From the NCBI RefSeq assembly GCF_000344135.1, contig NZ_BAOP01000021.1:20028-84027 (forward strand): a DNA stretch of 64,000 nt. The letters are read 5' to 3'. Within the stretch, counting starts at the first letter, position 1. The number at the start of each line of letters is the position of its first letter. Positions 38,075 through 47,739 of this stretch are shown here, piece by piece. The notes beneath the pieces are model-generated. The model ran no database searches. It worked only from the letters and a program-made list of their open reading frames with translations, and was not told where the DNA came from. This stretch comes from Gordonia malaquae NBRC 108250 (GTDB lineage Bacteria; Actinomycetota; Actinomycetes; Mycobacteriales; Mycobacteriaceae). The position numbers and the translations under genes are program-made.

Positions 38075-39550
38075 TCACAGGCGCACGCACACGTTCGTCG
38101 GCTCGGTGTAGAAGTGCAGCGACGATTCGCCGCCTTCTCGCCCGATCCCGGACAGCCCGACACCGCCGAACGGCGACCGCAGGTCGCGCAGGTACCAGGT
38201 GTTGACCCACGACAGACCCACGTTCATCCGGCCCGCAACCCGGTGCCCACGCCGCAGGTCGTTCGTCCACACGGCGGACGCGAGTCCGTACTCGGTGTCG
38301 TTCGCGAGAGCGATCGCCTCGTCCTCGGTGTCGAAGGGAACAAGGCCCGCGACGGGACCGAAGATCTCCTCGCGCATCGTCCGGTCGGCGTTGGTCAGTC
38401 CGGTCCACAAGGTCGGCTGCATCCAGAATCCACTGTCGAGTTCCGTTCCGAGCGTCGGCGCTCCGCCGCCGACCAGCACGTCGGCCCCCTCCGAGACCGC
38501 AAGGTCGAGGCAGGCCTGCACCTTGTCTCGGTGCTTCGCCGAGATCAGTGGGCCGGTCGTGGTTCCGGGGTCGGTCGGGACACCGAGGGTCAACGCGTTC
38601 GCTGCGTCCACCAGACCCGCGACGACATCGTCGAAGACGTTCTTCTGGATGTAGACCCGCTCGGTGCAGAGGCACACCTGTCCGGTGTTGGTGAATATCG
38701 ACCGGCTCAGACCGTTCACCGCCTCGTCGACGTCGACGTCGTCGAAGACGATCGCCGCGTTCTTTCCGCCGAGTTCCAACGAGACCGGCCGAACCCGTGG
38801 TGCCACGGTCTTCATGACGTGCGATCCGGTCGCCGACGAACCGGTGAACGTGACGCCGTCGATCTTCGGGTGCGACGTGAGGAACTCGCCTGCCGAGCCG
38901 GCGCCGAACCCGTGGACCACGTTGTACACACCGCGTGGCAAGCCCGCCTGTTCGAGGACTTCGGCGAGCAACGACGCGCTGCCCGGCGTGTCCTCACTCG
39001 GTTTCACCACTACCGCATTGCCGCACGCCAATGCGGGTGCGACCTTCCACGTCAGCAGGAGGAGCGGAAGGTTCCACGGCACGATCACGGCGACCACGCC
39101 GAGAGGTTTCCGGACCGTGTAGTTGAGCGCTCTTCCACCGTCCGCAGTCTCCGTGGTGAACGACTGCTCTCCCGCTGCGGCGACCATGTCGGCGAACGCA
39201 CGGAAGTTCGCGGGTGCACGTGCGACGTCGAGCGACCGTGCTTGGGTGATCGGCTTCCCGGTGTCGGCGAGCTCGGCCGCGATGAACTCGTCGAACCGTT
39301 CCTCGATCAAGTCTGCGGCGCGGCGGAGAATCCCGACGCGGTCGGCGACGGGTCGATCGGCCCATCCGTCGTCGAGGGCCCGTCGGGCCGAGGTCACGGC
39401 GCGGTCGACCAGGTCGCGGTCGGCTTCGTGAACACGGGCGTACACGTGCCCGGTCGAGGGATCCACGGCATCGAACGACAGTCCCCAGCCGGGATCGACG
39501 AAGGAACCGTCGACGTAGTTGCGGATCCACTGTGATGCGTCATCGGTCAT
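38075..39550 (-). CDS. nbaE: 2-Aminomuconate-6-semialdehyde dehydrogenase (ALDH)
   Basis: A 491-aa NAD+-dependent aldehyde dehydrogenase. It has the cofactor region PWNLPLLLLTWKVAPALACGN, the catalytic glutamate in LELGGKNAAIVF and the catalytic cysteine in NTGQVCLC. It is closest in pattern to the 2-hydroxy/2-aminomuconic semialdehyde dehydrogenase group. It is the first gene of the dehydrogenase-decarboxylase-deaminase-dioxygenase-ACMSD operon. The start ATG 39550 faces the formamidase-like gene across a gap with four CATACC repeats. Confidence 0.9.
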   Translation of the reverse strand: MTDDASQWIRNYVDGSFVDPGWGLSFDAVDPSTGHVYARVHEADRDLVDRAVTSARRALDDGWADRPVADRVGILRRAADLIEERFDEFIAAELADTGKPITQARSLDVARAPANFRAFADMVAAAGEQSFTTETADGGRALNYTVRKPLGVVAVIVPWNLPLLLLTWKVAPALACGNAVVVKPSEDTPGSASLLAEVLEQAGLPRGVYNVVHGFGAGSAGEFLTSHPKIDGVTFTGSSATGSHVMKTVAPRVRPVSLELGGKNAAIVFDDVDVDEAVNGLSRSIFTNTGQVCLCTERVYIQKNVFDDVVAGLVDAANALTLGVPTDPGTTTGPLISAKHRDKVQACLDLAVSEGADVLVGGGAPTLGTELDSGFWMQPTLWTGLTNADRTMREEIFGPVAGLVPFDTEDEAIALANDTEYGLASAVWTNDLRRGHRVAGRMNVGLSWVNTWYLRDLRSPFGGVGLSGIGREGGESSLHFYTEPTNVCVRL

Positions 39551-39605
39551 GCACCTACTGTGATCCATGTCGCCATGCTGAACAAATGCCTAATCGCGTG
39601 AACGT

Positions 39606-39649
39606 CATACCCTTTTGCGCATACCTTGGCATACCAAAGAGGGCATACC
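39606..39649. promoter_or_regulatory. Four CATACC repeats in the divergent control region
   Basis: CATACC occurs at 39606, 39620, 39630 and 39644, spaced 14, 10 and 14 bases. The middle pair also forms the palindrome TTGG-CATA-CCAA (39627-39638). The array lies between the dehydrogenase operon and the formamidase-like/LysR genes. It is a good candidate binding array for the LysR or IclR regulator. Confidence 0.5.
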
Positions 39650-39726
39650 CACGGACATGATCGGCATTGGACACGAATAGCCGACCTGACGGAACCTGGC
39701 GGACGCCACCCAGAGAGGACCCAGCT

Positions 39727-40593
39727 GTGCCGAACCAGACCGCTCACGCGTACGACGCGCAGGCCACTGTCACCCCGGACCGCTTCGGTCGCATCATGGC
39801 CGACTATCTCGAACAATCCGCGCGCGCCACTGCCGACCTGCCCGGGCACACCGACGTGGTCTACGACCGGCCCAGCGGTCAGCTCCTCGACGTGTGGGGC
39901 GTCGGAGACACCCCACACCCGACGTTCTTCGTCGTGCACGGCGGATACTGGCGGGCACTTTCCCGACAACACACCGCTTTCATGGCCGCCCTCCTCGCCG
40001 AACGCGGGATCGCCACCGTCGCAATCGACTACGGTCTAGCCCCGGCCACCACGCTGCCGGAGATCGTCCGGCAGGTTCGCGCCGCATACGCGTTCGTCCG
40101 CCTTCGAGGTCATGATCTCGGTATCAACACCGAACGGGTGGTCGTCGGCGGAAGCTCAGCCGGCGCACACCTCGCCGCGATGACGATGGTCGGCGGACGA
40201 TGGGCGCACGACGCCGGCCTCGACGGGCGCACGGCCACCGAAGGCCTTCTGATCAGCGGGCTCTACGATCTCCGCCCACTCGTAGACGCGCCCGCCAACG
40301 CCTGGTTGAACCTCACCGAAGACACCGCTTCGGAAGTGAGCCCCGCCCTCGCACCGCCGCCGAGCCGGGCCTCGACCGTTGTCGTCGCACGCGCCGCGAA
40401 CGAAGCCGCCGGATTCTCCGCCCAGAGCGACGACCTCCACTCACACTGGTCCCCGTCCCTGACATGCCGGTCGATGACCGTCCCCGATCGTGATCACTTC
40501 GACGTGTTCCTCGACCTCGCCGATCCGACGAGTTCACTGTCCGCTTCACTCGCAGCCCTCATCGAATCCACCGACGTTCGAACGGAGAGCTGA
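39727..40593 (+). CDS. Alpha/beta hydrolase, kynurenine-formamidase-like
   Basis: A 288-aa cytosolic hydrolase. It has the HGGYWRALS oxyanion motif (about residue 76), the nucleophile elbow GGSSAGAHLA, and a histidine in DRDHFDVF near the C-terminus. The HGGYW motif is typical of esterase-type arylformamidases, which turn N-formylkynurenine into kynurenine. That activity would feed the 3-hydroxyanthranilate pathway encoded next door, but other esterases share the fold. GTG 39727 has GAGAGGA upstream. It is followed at five bases by the LysR gene. Confidence 0.72.
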   Translation: MPNQTAHAYDAQATVTPDRFGRIMADYLEQSARATADLPGHTDVVYDRPSGQLLDVWGVGDTPHPTFFVVHGGYWRALSRQHTAFMAALLAERGIATVAIDYGLAPATTLPEIVRQVRAAYAFVRLRGHDLGINTERVVVGGSSAGAHLAAMTMVGGRWAHDAGLDGRTATEGLLISGLYDLRPLVDAPANAWLNLTEDTASEVSPALAPPPSRASTVVVARAANEAAGFSAQSDDLHSHWSPSLTCRSMTVPDRDHFDVFLDLADPTSSLSASLAALIESTDVRTES

Positions 40594-40597
40594 TCAG

Positions 40598-41542
40598 ATG
40601 GACGTCCCGAAACTCCTCGACGGCCGGCTCAAGATCCGGCACCTCGTGTTGATCGACGCGCTCAGCAGACAACGAAGTGTTGTCGGAGCAGCCGCCGAAC
40701 TTCACATCACTCAGCCGGTCGCAACCCGCAGTCTGCGCGACATCGAGACCGTGCTCGGTGTGGAGCTCTTCGAGCGCGGACCACGCGGCGTGACGCCGAC
40801 GATCTTCGGCGTCGCCTTCACTGAACACGCACGAGCGATCCTCGCGCAGTTGAACCAGGCGGGCCGACACGTCGTGGAGTTGGCCGACGCCGATCGGGGG
40901 ACGGTGTCCGTCGGAACGCACCTCGCCGGCTCCAATGTCCTTCTGCCGCAGGCGATCGCCGACCTCAAAGCAGACCGCCCCCTCCTCACCGTGATCGTCC
41001 GAGAAGGCTCGCCGGAGGCACTGTCGAGTGAACTCGAAGCCGGCCGGATCGACATGATCGTCGGCAGGCTCACGGCGCCGAGCACGTCGACCCTCACCCG
41101 GATCCCGCTGTACGAAGAGAATGTCGAGGTGTTCGCAGGCGCCGGGCATCCGCTCGCTCACACCGACCGCCTGTCGCTCGCCGAGCTGTCGAACCTTCCG
41201 TGGATCCTCCCCGGTACCGAGACAGCGCTCCGACACGAACTCGAGGAGGCTTTCGCGCGGACGGGTGTGCCGCTGCCCGAAGACCGCGTCGAGGCGACCA
41301 GCTTCCTGACCGTCCGGGAACTGCTCCGACGAACCCGGACGATCGCGGTGCTCCCCAGCCTCATCGGCCGGGCCGATTCTCACCTCGTCCGCCTCCCGGT
41401 GGATCTGCCGAGCGTGGGCCACAGCGTCGGCCTCACCGTCGTGGCGCATCGGGCGCTCAGCCCCGCGGGCCGAACCCTGTTCGACAGCCTCCGCCACGTG
41501 GCCGAGCAGCGGCTCTCCGGCGAGACCGCAGCCGAGGTCTGA
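40598..41542 (+). CDS. LysR-family transcriptional regulator
   Basis: A 314-aa regulator. The N-terminal HTH has KIRHLVLIDALSRQRSVVGAAAELHITQPVATRSLRDIE. The C-terminal effector domain (about residues 95-300) has the periplasmic-binding fold (GTVSVGTH, ELEAGRIDMIVGRL). It resembles the GbpR/CatR-like branch that controls aromatic degradation. It is co-directional with the formamidase-like gene and probably acts at the CATACC array, controlling the divergent dehydrogenase operon. Confidence 0.9.
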   Translation: MDVPKLLDGRLKIRHLVLIDALSRQRSVVGAAAELHITQPVATRSLRDIETVLGVELFERGPRGVTPTIFGVAFTEHARAILAQLNQAGRHVVELADADRGTVSVGTHLAGSNVLLPQAIADLKADRPLLTVIVREGSPEALSSELEAGRIDMIVGRLTAPSTSTLTRIPLYEENVEVFAGAGHPLAHTDRLSLAELSNLPWILPGTETALRHELEEAFARTGVPLPEDRVEATSFLTVRELLRRTRTIAVLPSLIGRADSHLVRLPVDLPSVGHSVGLTVVAHRALSPAGRTLFDSLRHVAEQRLSGETAAEV

Positions 41543-41557
41543 CCTGCCCCGAGGCGG

Positions 41558-41574
41558 TTGTGCCGCGAGCACAA
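41558..41574. promoter_or_regulatory. Short inverted repeat before the acyl-CoA ligase operon
   Basis: TTGTGC and GCACAA around CGCGA, in the 124-base gap between the LysR gene and the ligase gene. It may be an operator for the PucR or LysR regulator, or a weak terminator. Nothing else stands out in the gap. Confidence 0.3.
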
Positions 41575-41666
41575 ACGCGCCCGAAAAGTCTGGCCTCGCA
41601 GGCCGTATCAAGTCACATCCTCCATCCATAGTGTCAGTGGTCACAGCAATGAAAGGACTTGCTCCC

Positions 41667-43136
41667 GTGACCACCAACGGATACTTCGCATGGAACCTCG
41701 CCGACCGCGGCGAGCGCCCCTGCGTCCGCGACGACCACAACGCGTTGTCATACCGGCAGTTCGCCGACCGCGTGGATGCCGCGGCACAGCATCTCCAGAA
41801 GATCGGGGTGACGCGGGGCGACGTCGTCGGCACGTTCCTTCCCAATCGCGTCGACCTCGTGGTCGCGCTCATGGCCGCATGGCGCCTCGGTGCGACGGCG
41901 ACCCCTGTAAACCCGAACTTCACCGCGACCGAAGCCGACTATCAGCTCGACGACGCCTGCGCTCGAGTTGTCGTCGGACGAACCCCGGGCGGCCCGGCGA
42001 CGGGACGGGTCGAACTAGATCCGGACGAGCTGAACATCACTCCCGATCCGACGTGGATCGCACCGAGCGAACCCGCACCCACCGACGTCGCGCTGATCAT
42101 CTACACGTCGGGGTCGACCGGGTCGCCGAAAGGCGTCGAGCAGACCCACGCGAACGCGCTGTACATGGCCACGGCGATCTCCGACCATCTCCACCTCGAC
42201 GCGGACGACCACGCCCTGCTGATCCTCCCGTTGTTCCACTCGAACGCCCTGTACGCCAGCTTTCTGCCGATGATGCTCGTCGGCGGGCACCTCAGCATCA
42301 CCGGATCGTTCTCCGTCCGCCGCTTCTTCACCGACGTCGCCACCCTCCGCCCCACCTACTTCTCGGCGGTGCCGACCATCTATGCCCTGCTGACGTCGTC
42401 GCCCGACATCGACGATGCCGACGTCAGCAGTCTCCACTTCGCGATCTGCGGCGCAGCCCCGATCTCGAAGGAACTGCTCGACGCCTCCGAATCGAAACTC
42501 GGCGTGACCATCGTCGAAGGCTACGGACTGACCGAGAGCACGTGTGTCGCCACCTGCAATCCGCGTTTCGGCGTGCGCAAACTCGGAACCGTCGGAGTCG
42601 CACTGCCCGGTCAGGTCGTCGAGGTCGTCGACCCGCAGGGCGACGTGGTGCCGACGGGCGAACGCGGAGAAGTCGTGATCTCCGGACCCAATGTGATGCG
42701 TGCCTACCTCGGGCGGCCCGACGCCACGGCCGCCACGATCGTGAACGGGCGCCTGCACACCGGCGACATCGGGGTGCTCGACACCGACGGCTACCTGTCC
42801 ATCGTCGACCGCATCAAGGACATGATCATCCGCGGCGGCGAGAACGTGTACCCCAAGGAGATCGAGGCGGCGATCGCCACTCACCCGAGCGTGCTCGAGA
42901 GCGCCGTGGTCGGAGGCCCCGACCCGGTTCTCGGCGAAGTGCCCGTCGCCTTTGTCGTCACATACCCGAATGCCCTGCTCGACAGCGACGAGCTCGCCGA
43001 GCATCTACGCGCCGTCCTCACGAAGGCCAAGCGCCCCACCGAGATCCACATCGTCGACGCCCTCCCCCGCAACCCTGTGGGAAAGGTCGACAAACCGTCG
43101 CTCCGGCAGCAGACCCGCACTGCCGTCGACGCCTGA
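41667..43136 (+). CDS. AMP-dependent acyl-CoA synthetase/ligase
   Basis: A 489-aa adenylate-forming enzyme. The P-loop IIYTSGSTGSPKG is at about residue 150. GYGLTEST (A5) and GDIGVLDTDGYLSIVDRIKDMI (A7-A8) follow, and the catalytic lysine is in NPVGKVDK. It activates a carboxylic acid as its CoA ester via an acyl-AMP. The acid is unknown: the protein resembles medium/long-chain ligases and not acetyl-CoA synthetase. GTG 41667 has AAAGGA nine bases upstream and was preferred over GTG 41631. It starts a five-gene unit. Confidence 0.88.
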   Translation: MTTNGYFAWNLADRGERPCVRDDHNALSYRQFADRVDAAAQHLQKIGVTRGDVVGTFLPNRVDLVVALMAAWRLGATATPVNPNFTATEADYQLDDACARVVVGRTPGGPATGRVELDPDELNITPDPTWIAPSEPAPTDVALIIYTSGSTGSPKGVEQTHANALYMATAISDHLHLDADDHALLILPLFHSNALYASFLPMMLVGGHLSITGSFSVRRFFTDVATLRPTYFSAVPTIYALLTSSPDIDDADVSSLHFAICGAAPISKELLDASESKLGVTIVEGYGLTESTCVATCNPRFGVRKLGTVGVALPGQVVEVVDPQGDVVPTGERGEVVISGPNVMRAYLGRPDATAATIVNGRLHTGDIGVLDTDGYLSIVDRIKDMIIRGGENVYPKEIEAAIATHPSVLESAVVGGPDPVLGEVPVAFVVTYPNALLDSDELAEHLRAVLTKAKRPTEIHIVDALPRNPVGKVDKPSLRQQTRTAVDA

Positions 43137-43167
43137 CACCACCCACCCACTGAGATCGGACAGCACC

Positions 43168-45015
43168 ATGGGACTGCTCAAGCCCAACTTTCCCCCCGTC
43201 GACCCGGAGACGTTCCTCGACAGACCGTTCATGGACCGACTCCGGGTCCTCGGCGCCCACTGGGCCGAGTACGGATTCGGCACACCGAAGATCCTCAACA
43301 TCATCTACCTGGTGAAGGTCGCCGTGCTGCACATCGCGCTCGGCGTCACCATCGCCACGACGACCTCGGGTCTCGGGGTCTTCGACATCACGACCTGGTG
43401 GAATCAGCCCATCGTCTACCAGAAGCTCGTCCTGTGGACGATGCTCCTGGAGATCCTTGGACTCGGCGGATCCTGGGGACCGCTCGCAGGCCACTTCAAG
43501 CCGATGACAGGCGGGTTCCACTTCTGGCTCAAGCCCGACACCCTCAGGATGGCTCCGTGGCCGGACAAGATCCCGTTCACCGGAGGTGACCGGCGAACCC
43601 TCTTCGACGTCACGCTGTACGCGGCGATCCTGATCAACATGATCGTGGCGCTCGTCGTGCCCGCCGTCGACAACACGACCCTCGAAGCGCTCCGTCCCGG
43701 CTCGGCGGGGCTGGTGAACCCCGCCGCCCTCTACTCGCTGATCGCGATGGTCGTCGTCATGGGATTGCGTGACAAGGTCGTCTTCCTCGGAGGTCGGAGC
43801 GAGCAGTATCTGCCCGCAGTCGTCTTCTTCGCCGTGATGCCGTTCATCGACATGATCGTCGCGTTGAAACTGCTCATCGTGATCGTGTGGGTCGGCGCCG
43901 GCGTGTCCAAGCTGGGGCATCACTTCTCGATGGTCATCCCTCCGATGCTGTCGAACACACCGTGGCTACCGTTCAAGCGGGTCAAGCGCGCCCACTACCG
44001 CCGATTCCCCGACGACATGCGGCCGTCAGTCCTGGCAGGCGGGGTCGGCCACGTGCTCGGCACCGTCGTCGAGATCATCACTCCGCTCGTCCTGCTGTTC
44101 TCGACGAACCGAACCCTCACTTTGTGCGCTGTCGTTCTGATGGTCGCCTTCCACCTGTTCATCTTCTCGACGTTCCCGCTGGCCGTGCCGTTGGAGTGGA
44201 ACATCTTGTTCGCCTACGCAGCGGTGTTCCTCTTCTGGGGTTTCCCCGCGTGGGACGGCTTCGGCGTGGCCGACGCGACCACGCCGTGGGCGATCGTCCT
44301 CGCCGTCGCAGTGATGCTGTTCTTCCCGATCCTGGGCAATCTTCGACCCGATCTCGTGTCGTTCCTCCCGAGCATGCGGCAGTATGCAGGCAACTGGGCA
44401 TCGGCCACGTGGGCCTTCGCGCCCGGTGCCGAGGAGAAGCTGGAGGAGTTCGTGGTCCGTGGAGCGCAGAACACGCGCACACAGTTGCTCGGCAGCTACC
44501 CGCCCGACGTGGCCGACGTAGTGATGCACCAGCTCATGGGCTGGCGTTCACTGCACAGTCAGGGGCGCGCACTCTTCTCCCTGATGCAGCGCGAACTCGG
44601 CGACGACATCAACACCTACACGCTGCGCGAGGCCGAGTTCTCGTGCAACTCGATCCTCGGCTTCAACTTCGGCGACGGTCACTTCCACAACAAGCACCTG
44701 ATCGACGCTCTGCAACGCCGGTGCGACTTCGCGCCGGGAGAGTTCATCGTGGCCTGGATCGAATCTCAGCCGATCCACAAGGGCACGCAGGAGTACCAGA
44801 TCATCGACGCCGCACTCGGCGTGGTGGAGCGAGGCACGTACCAGGTGAAGGACGCGATCAACACGCAGCCGTGGCTGCCCGACGGTCCGATCCCGTTCGA
44901 CGTCCACTCCCGTGCGAACGTCGCCCCGCTGGCAGGCACTCGATACGCACAGGCGAGCGCTTCGACAGCGACCGGAACCGCATCGCCGGACACAGACGAG
45001 ATGGCGAATCGATGA
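43168..45015 (+). CDS. DUF3556 multi-spanning membrane protein
   Basis: A 615-aa protein of the DUF3556 family. It has about eight to ten hydrophobic helices between residues 40 and 405. A hydrophilic block lies at about 110-145 (KPMTGGFHFWLKPDTLRMAPWPDKIPFTGGDRRT), and a soluble C-terminal 200 residues carry EFSCNSILGFNFGDGHFHN and WIESQPIHKG. Conserved His, Asp and Trp residues suggest an enzyme or carrier, not a pore, but no function is known to me. It starts 31 bases after the ligase gene and overlaps the flavoprotein by four bases. Confidence 0.82.
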   Translation: MGLLKPNFPPVDPETFLDRPFMDRLRVLGAHWAEYGFGTPKILNIIYLVKVAVLHIALGVTIATTTSGLGVFDITTWWNQPIVYQKLVLWTMLLEILGLGGSWGPLAGHFKPMTGGFHFWLKPDTLRMAPWPDKIPFTGGDRRTLFDVTLYAAILINMIVALVVPAVDNTTLEALRPGSAGLVNPAALYSLIAMVVVMGLRDKVVFLGGRSEQYLPAVVFFAVMPFIDMIVALKLLIVIVWVGAGVSKLGHHFSMVIPPMLSNTPWLPFKRVKRAHYRRFPDDMRPSVLAGGVGHVLGTVVEIITPLVLLFSTNRTLTLCAVVLMVAFHLFIFSTFPLAVPLEWNILFAYAAVFLFWGFPAWDGFGVADATTPWAIVLAVAVMLFFPILGNLRPDLVSFLPSMRQYAGNWASATWAFAPGAEEKLEEFVVRGAQNTRTQLLGSYPPDVADVVMHQLMGWRSLHSQGRALFSLMQRELGDDINTYTLREAEFSCNSILGFNFGDGHFHNKHLIDALQRRCDFAPGEFIVAWIESQPIHKGTQEYQIIDAALGVVERGTYQVKDAINTQPWLPDGPIPFDVHSRANVAPLAGTRYAQASASTATGTASPDTDEMANR

Positions 45016-46436
45016 CCAACGCGGTGATCGTCGGCGGCGGGCCCAACGGGCTCGCCGCCGGTCTCCACCTCGCTCGCAACGGTGTGGACGTCCACGTGAT
45101 CGAAGCGAACGACGACATCGGAGGTGGAGCTCGCTCCGCGGAGTACACGCTCCCGGGTGTCATCCATGACGTGTGTTCGGCGTTCCATCCGATGGGCGTC
45201 GGGTCTCCGTTCTGGAAGGAGGTCGACCTCGAATCGTACGGTCTGCGTTGGCGGTGGCCGGAGATCGACTGCGCGCATCCACTCGACAGCGGGTCCACCG
45301 CGTTGCTTCACCAGTCCATCGACGCGACGGCAGACGGTCTGGGTGTCGACGGTCGGCGCTGGAAGGCGGTGTTCGGGGACATCACACGAAACTTCGACGA
45401 TCTCGGCCATGACCTTCTCCGTCCCATCGCCAACGTCCCCGCGCACCCGATCAAGTTGGGTCTGTTCGGTCCTCGCGCTGTCCTTCCGGCCAGTGTGCTG
45501 GCCCGCGTGTTCCGCACTCCGGAGGCTCGTGCGCTGTTCGGTGGCATCGCCGCGCACGTGTACACCAGACTCGACCGGCCCCTCACCGCATCACTCGGCC
45601 TGATGATCGGGGCCAGTGGACACCGCTACGGATGGCCCGTCGCCGAAGGAGGATCGGGGTCGATCACCAAGGCCGCCGCGGCTGCGCTCACCGATGCCGG
45701 CGGGTCGATCACGACCGGCACCCCCGTCACATCGCGCTCAGACATCCCGTCCGCGGACATCGTGCTCCTCGACCTGTCGCCGGCGCAGGTCGTCGCTCTG
45801 TACGGCGACACGATGCCCACCGGGATCCGTCGACGCTACGAGAAGTATTCGATGGGCTCGTCCGCGTTCAAAGTCGACTTCGCCGTCCGCGGAGACATCC
45901 CGTGGACCGACCCGGACTGCGGGCGCGCCGGCACTGTCCACGTGGGCGGAGACTTCGCGGAGATCCGGGAATCCGAGCGCCTGCGGGCCACCGGGGTGAT
46001 GCCGGATCGCCCGTTTGTTCTGGTGGGCCAGCAATATCTCGCCGACCCGTCCCGCAGCAACGGCGGCGTGAATCCGATCTGGGCGTACGCGCACGTCCCG
46101 TTCGGCTACACCGGCGACGCCACGGACGCGGTGATCGCCCAGATCGAGCGCTTCGCACCTGGGTTCCGCGACATCGTCGTCGCAACGCATGTCACATCCG
46201 TCGCAAGCATGGCGGAGAAGAACCGGAACTACGTCGGCGGTGACATTCTCGGTGGTTCGAATGCGGGCCTGCAGATGCTGCTGCGGCCGCGGCCGGCAGT
46301 CGATCCCTACCGGACCGGCGTCGACGGCGTGTACATCTGCTCGCAGTCCGCACCTCCCGGTGCGGGAATCCACGGACTGTGCGGATACAACGCTGCGGAA
46401 TCGGCCCTGCGTGGACTTGGTCGGCGGCGCCCGTGA
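45012..46436 (+). CDS. FAD-dependent oxidoreductase, phytoene-desaturase-like
   Basis: A 474-aa flavoprotein of the CrtI/PYROXD2-like group. The dinucleotide-binding motif VGGGPNGLAAGLHLARNGVDVHVIEA-type pattern opens the protein, followed by GGGARSAEYTLPG and, at the end, the FAD motif GVYICSQSAPPGAGIHGLCGYNAA. It probably desaturates or oxidises a hydrophobic substrate at the membrane, given its overlap with the DUF3556 gene. There are no other carotenoid genes nearby. The stop and the PucR start overlap by one base. Confidence 0.85.
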   Translation: MTNAVIVGGGPNGLAAGLHLARNGVDVHVIEANDDIGGGARSAEYTLPGVIHDVCSAFHPMGVGSPFWKEVDLESYGLRWRWPEIDCAHPLDSGSTALLHQSIDATADGLGVDGRRWKAVFGDITRNFDDLGHDLLRPIANVPAHPIKLGLFGPRAVLPASVLARVFRTPEARALFGGIAAHVYTRLDRPLTASLGLMIGASGHRYGWPVAEGGSGSITKAAAAALTDAGGSITTGTPVTSRSDIPSADIVLLDLSPAQVVALYGDTMPTGIRRRYEKYSMGSSAFKVDFAVRGDIPWTDPDCGRAGTVHVGGDFAEIRESERLRATGVMPDRPFVLVGQQYLADPSRSNGGVNPIWAYAHVPFGYTGDATDAVIAQIERFAPGFRDIVVATHVTSVASMAEKNRNYVGGDILGGSNAGLQMLLRPRPAVDPYRTGVDGVYICSQSAPPGAGIHGLCGYNAAESALRGLGRRRP

Positions 46437-47701
46437 TGGATTCCGTGCAACTCACCTCCCACACCCACGTCATCGCCCGGAGACTCCGCGACGACGAGGC
46501 CGCGGCGACGGCGTCGGTGACCGGTGAGATCCTCGAACGCATCGAAGGTCTCGGCGAGGACGCTGTGCTCGCTGAGATGCTCGACGCCAGCGTTCATGGA
46601 AACGTCACGACGATCATCCACGTGCTCGCCAACGACATATCGATCAGCCGACTGCAGCCGACCACCGCGGCCGTCGAGTTCGCGCGACGACTGGCCCAGC
46701 GCGACGTGCCGTCGAACTCGCTGGTCCGTGCCTATCACGTCGGACAAAGTGTGCTGCTCCGGGACGTGTACTCGAAGGTCGACGAGCTGTCGTTGAGCAC
46801 AACGGATTCGATGCAGGTGGTGCGGCACATCTCCGACACCGTGTACGAGTACATCGACTGGATAACCAAGTACGTGTTCGAGGCGTACGAGGACGAACGC
46901 CGCCGGTGGATGGGTGTGGAGAGCAACGTCCTGACCTCGGCGATCCATGCCCTCCTCGACTCCCCCGCTGCCGATCCGGGTCACCTCGAACGGGACAGCG
47001 GCTATCGCCTCGACCAGCGTCACGCGGCGATGATCGTCTGGTCGACCGACGAGGAATGCAGCGTCCGCGATCTCGACCGCGCCGTGCGGACTCTCGCCGG
47101 CCGGTTACGGGCCGAGGGGGATCCGCTGATCACTGCGATCGACCGCAGGACCGTCTGGGTATGGGTGCCTCTCGGCAGGCGTCCGGACCGGACCATCGAC
47201 GTCGAGACCGTCACGTCCGCCCTCGACCACGACAGTCCGATCGCCGTCGCCGTCGGCTTCGCCGGAGACGGAGTCACCGGTTTTCGGCGGAGCCACCAGC
47301 AGGCGAAGGCTGCGTTCAGCGTCGCTACGTCAGGCGCCGTCGACGACCATCGGCGACAGGGCAGCCGGGTGGTCGGGTACGGAGACCGCGGGCTCGGTCT
47401 GGTCGCACTTCTCGCCCGAGATCTCGATTCGACCAAGCAGTGGGTCCATGACGTCCTCGGTCCTCTCGCCGCGCCCGGCGAGACCTCCTCGATCCTCCGC
47501 GAGACGCTCAACGCGTATTTCGAGACCGGCGACAGCCACCTCCGCGCCGCCGAGCGTCTCAACGTCCACCGCAACACGGTCAAGTACCGCGTGACCAAGG
47601 CGCTCTCCGAAGCGCCCGGTGCTGATCGTCTCGACATCGCGGCCGCCTTGGTCGTCTGCAGTCTCCTCGGTTCGGCCGTCGTCGGCGACGACGCCTCCTG
47701 A
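46436..47701 (+). CDS. PucR-family regulator
   Basis: A 421-aa regulator with an N-terminal helical sensor (about residues 1-165), a central GGDEF-like CdaR domain (about 190-300) and a C-terminal HTH_30 helix-turn-helix (RETLNAYFETGDSHLRAAERLNVHRNTVKYRV). This architecture is common in actinobacteria. It lies inside the ligase-DUF3556-flavoprotein-SDR unit and is probably its controller. The start overlaps the flavoprotein stop (TGATG). Confidence 0.87.
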   Translation: MDSVQLTSHTHVIARRLRDDEAAATASVTGEILERIEGLGEDAVLAEMLDASVHGNVTTIIHVLANDISISRLQPTTAAVEFARRLAQRDVPSNSLVRAYHVGQSVLLRDVYSKVDELSLSTTDSMQVVRHISDTVYEYIDWITKYVFEAYEDERRRWMGVESNVLTSAIHALLDSPAADPGHLERDSGYRLDQRHAAMIVWSTDEECSVRDLDRAVRTLAGRLRAEGDPLITAIDRRTVWVWVPLGRRPDRTIDVETVTSALDHDSPIAVAVGFAGDGVTGFRRSHQQAKAAFSVATSGAVDDHRRQGSRVVGYGDRGLGLVALLARDLDSTKQWVHDVLGPLAAPGETSSILRETLNAYFETGDSHLRAAERLNVHRNTVKYRVTKALSEAPGADRLDIAAALVVCSLLGSAVVGDDAS

Positions 47702-47739
47702 ACAGTTCCCTTCAAACCGGTCCGACGAAAGGATCGAAC

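Noticed and set aside
38114..39535. Open frame opposite the aldehyde dehydrogenase gene
   Set aside because: Antisense shadow with biased Arg/Gly composition and no homology pattern.
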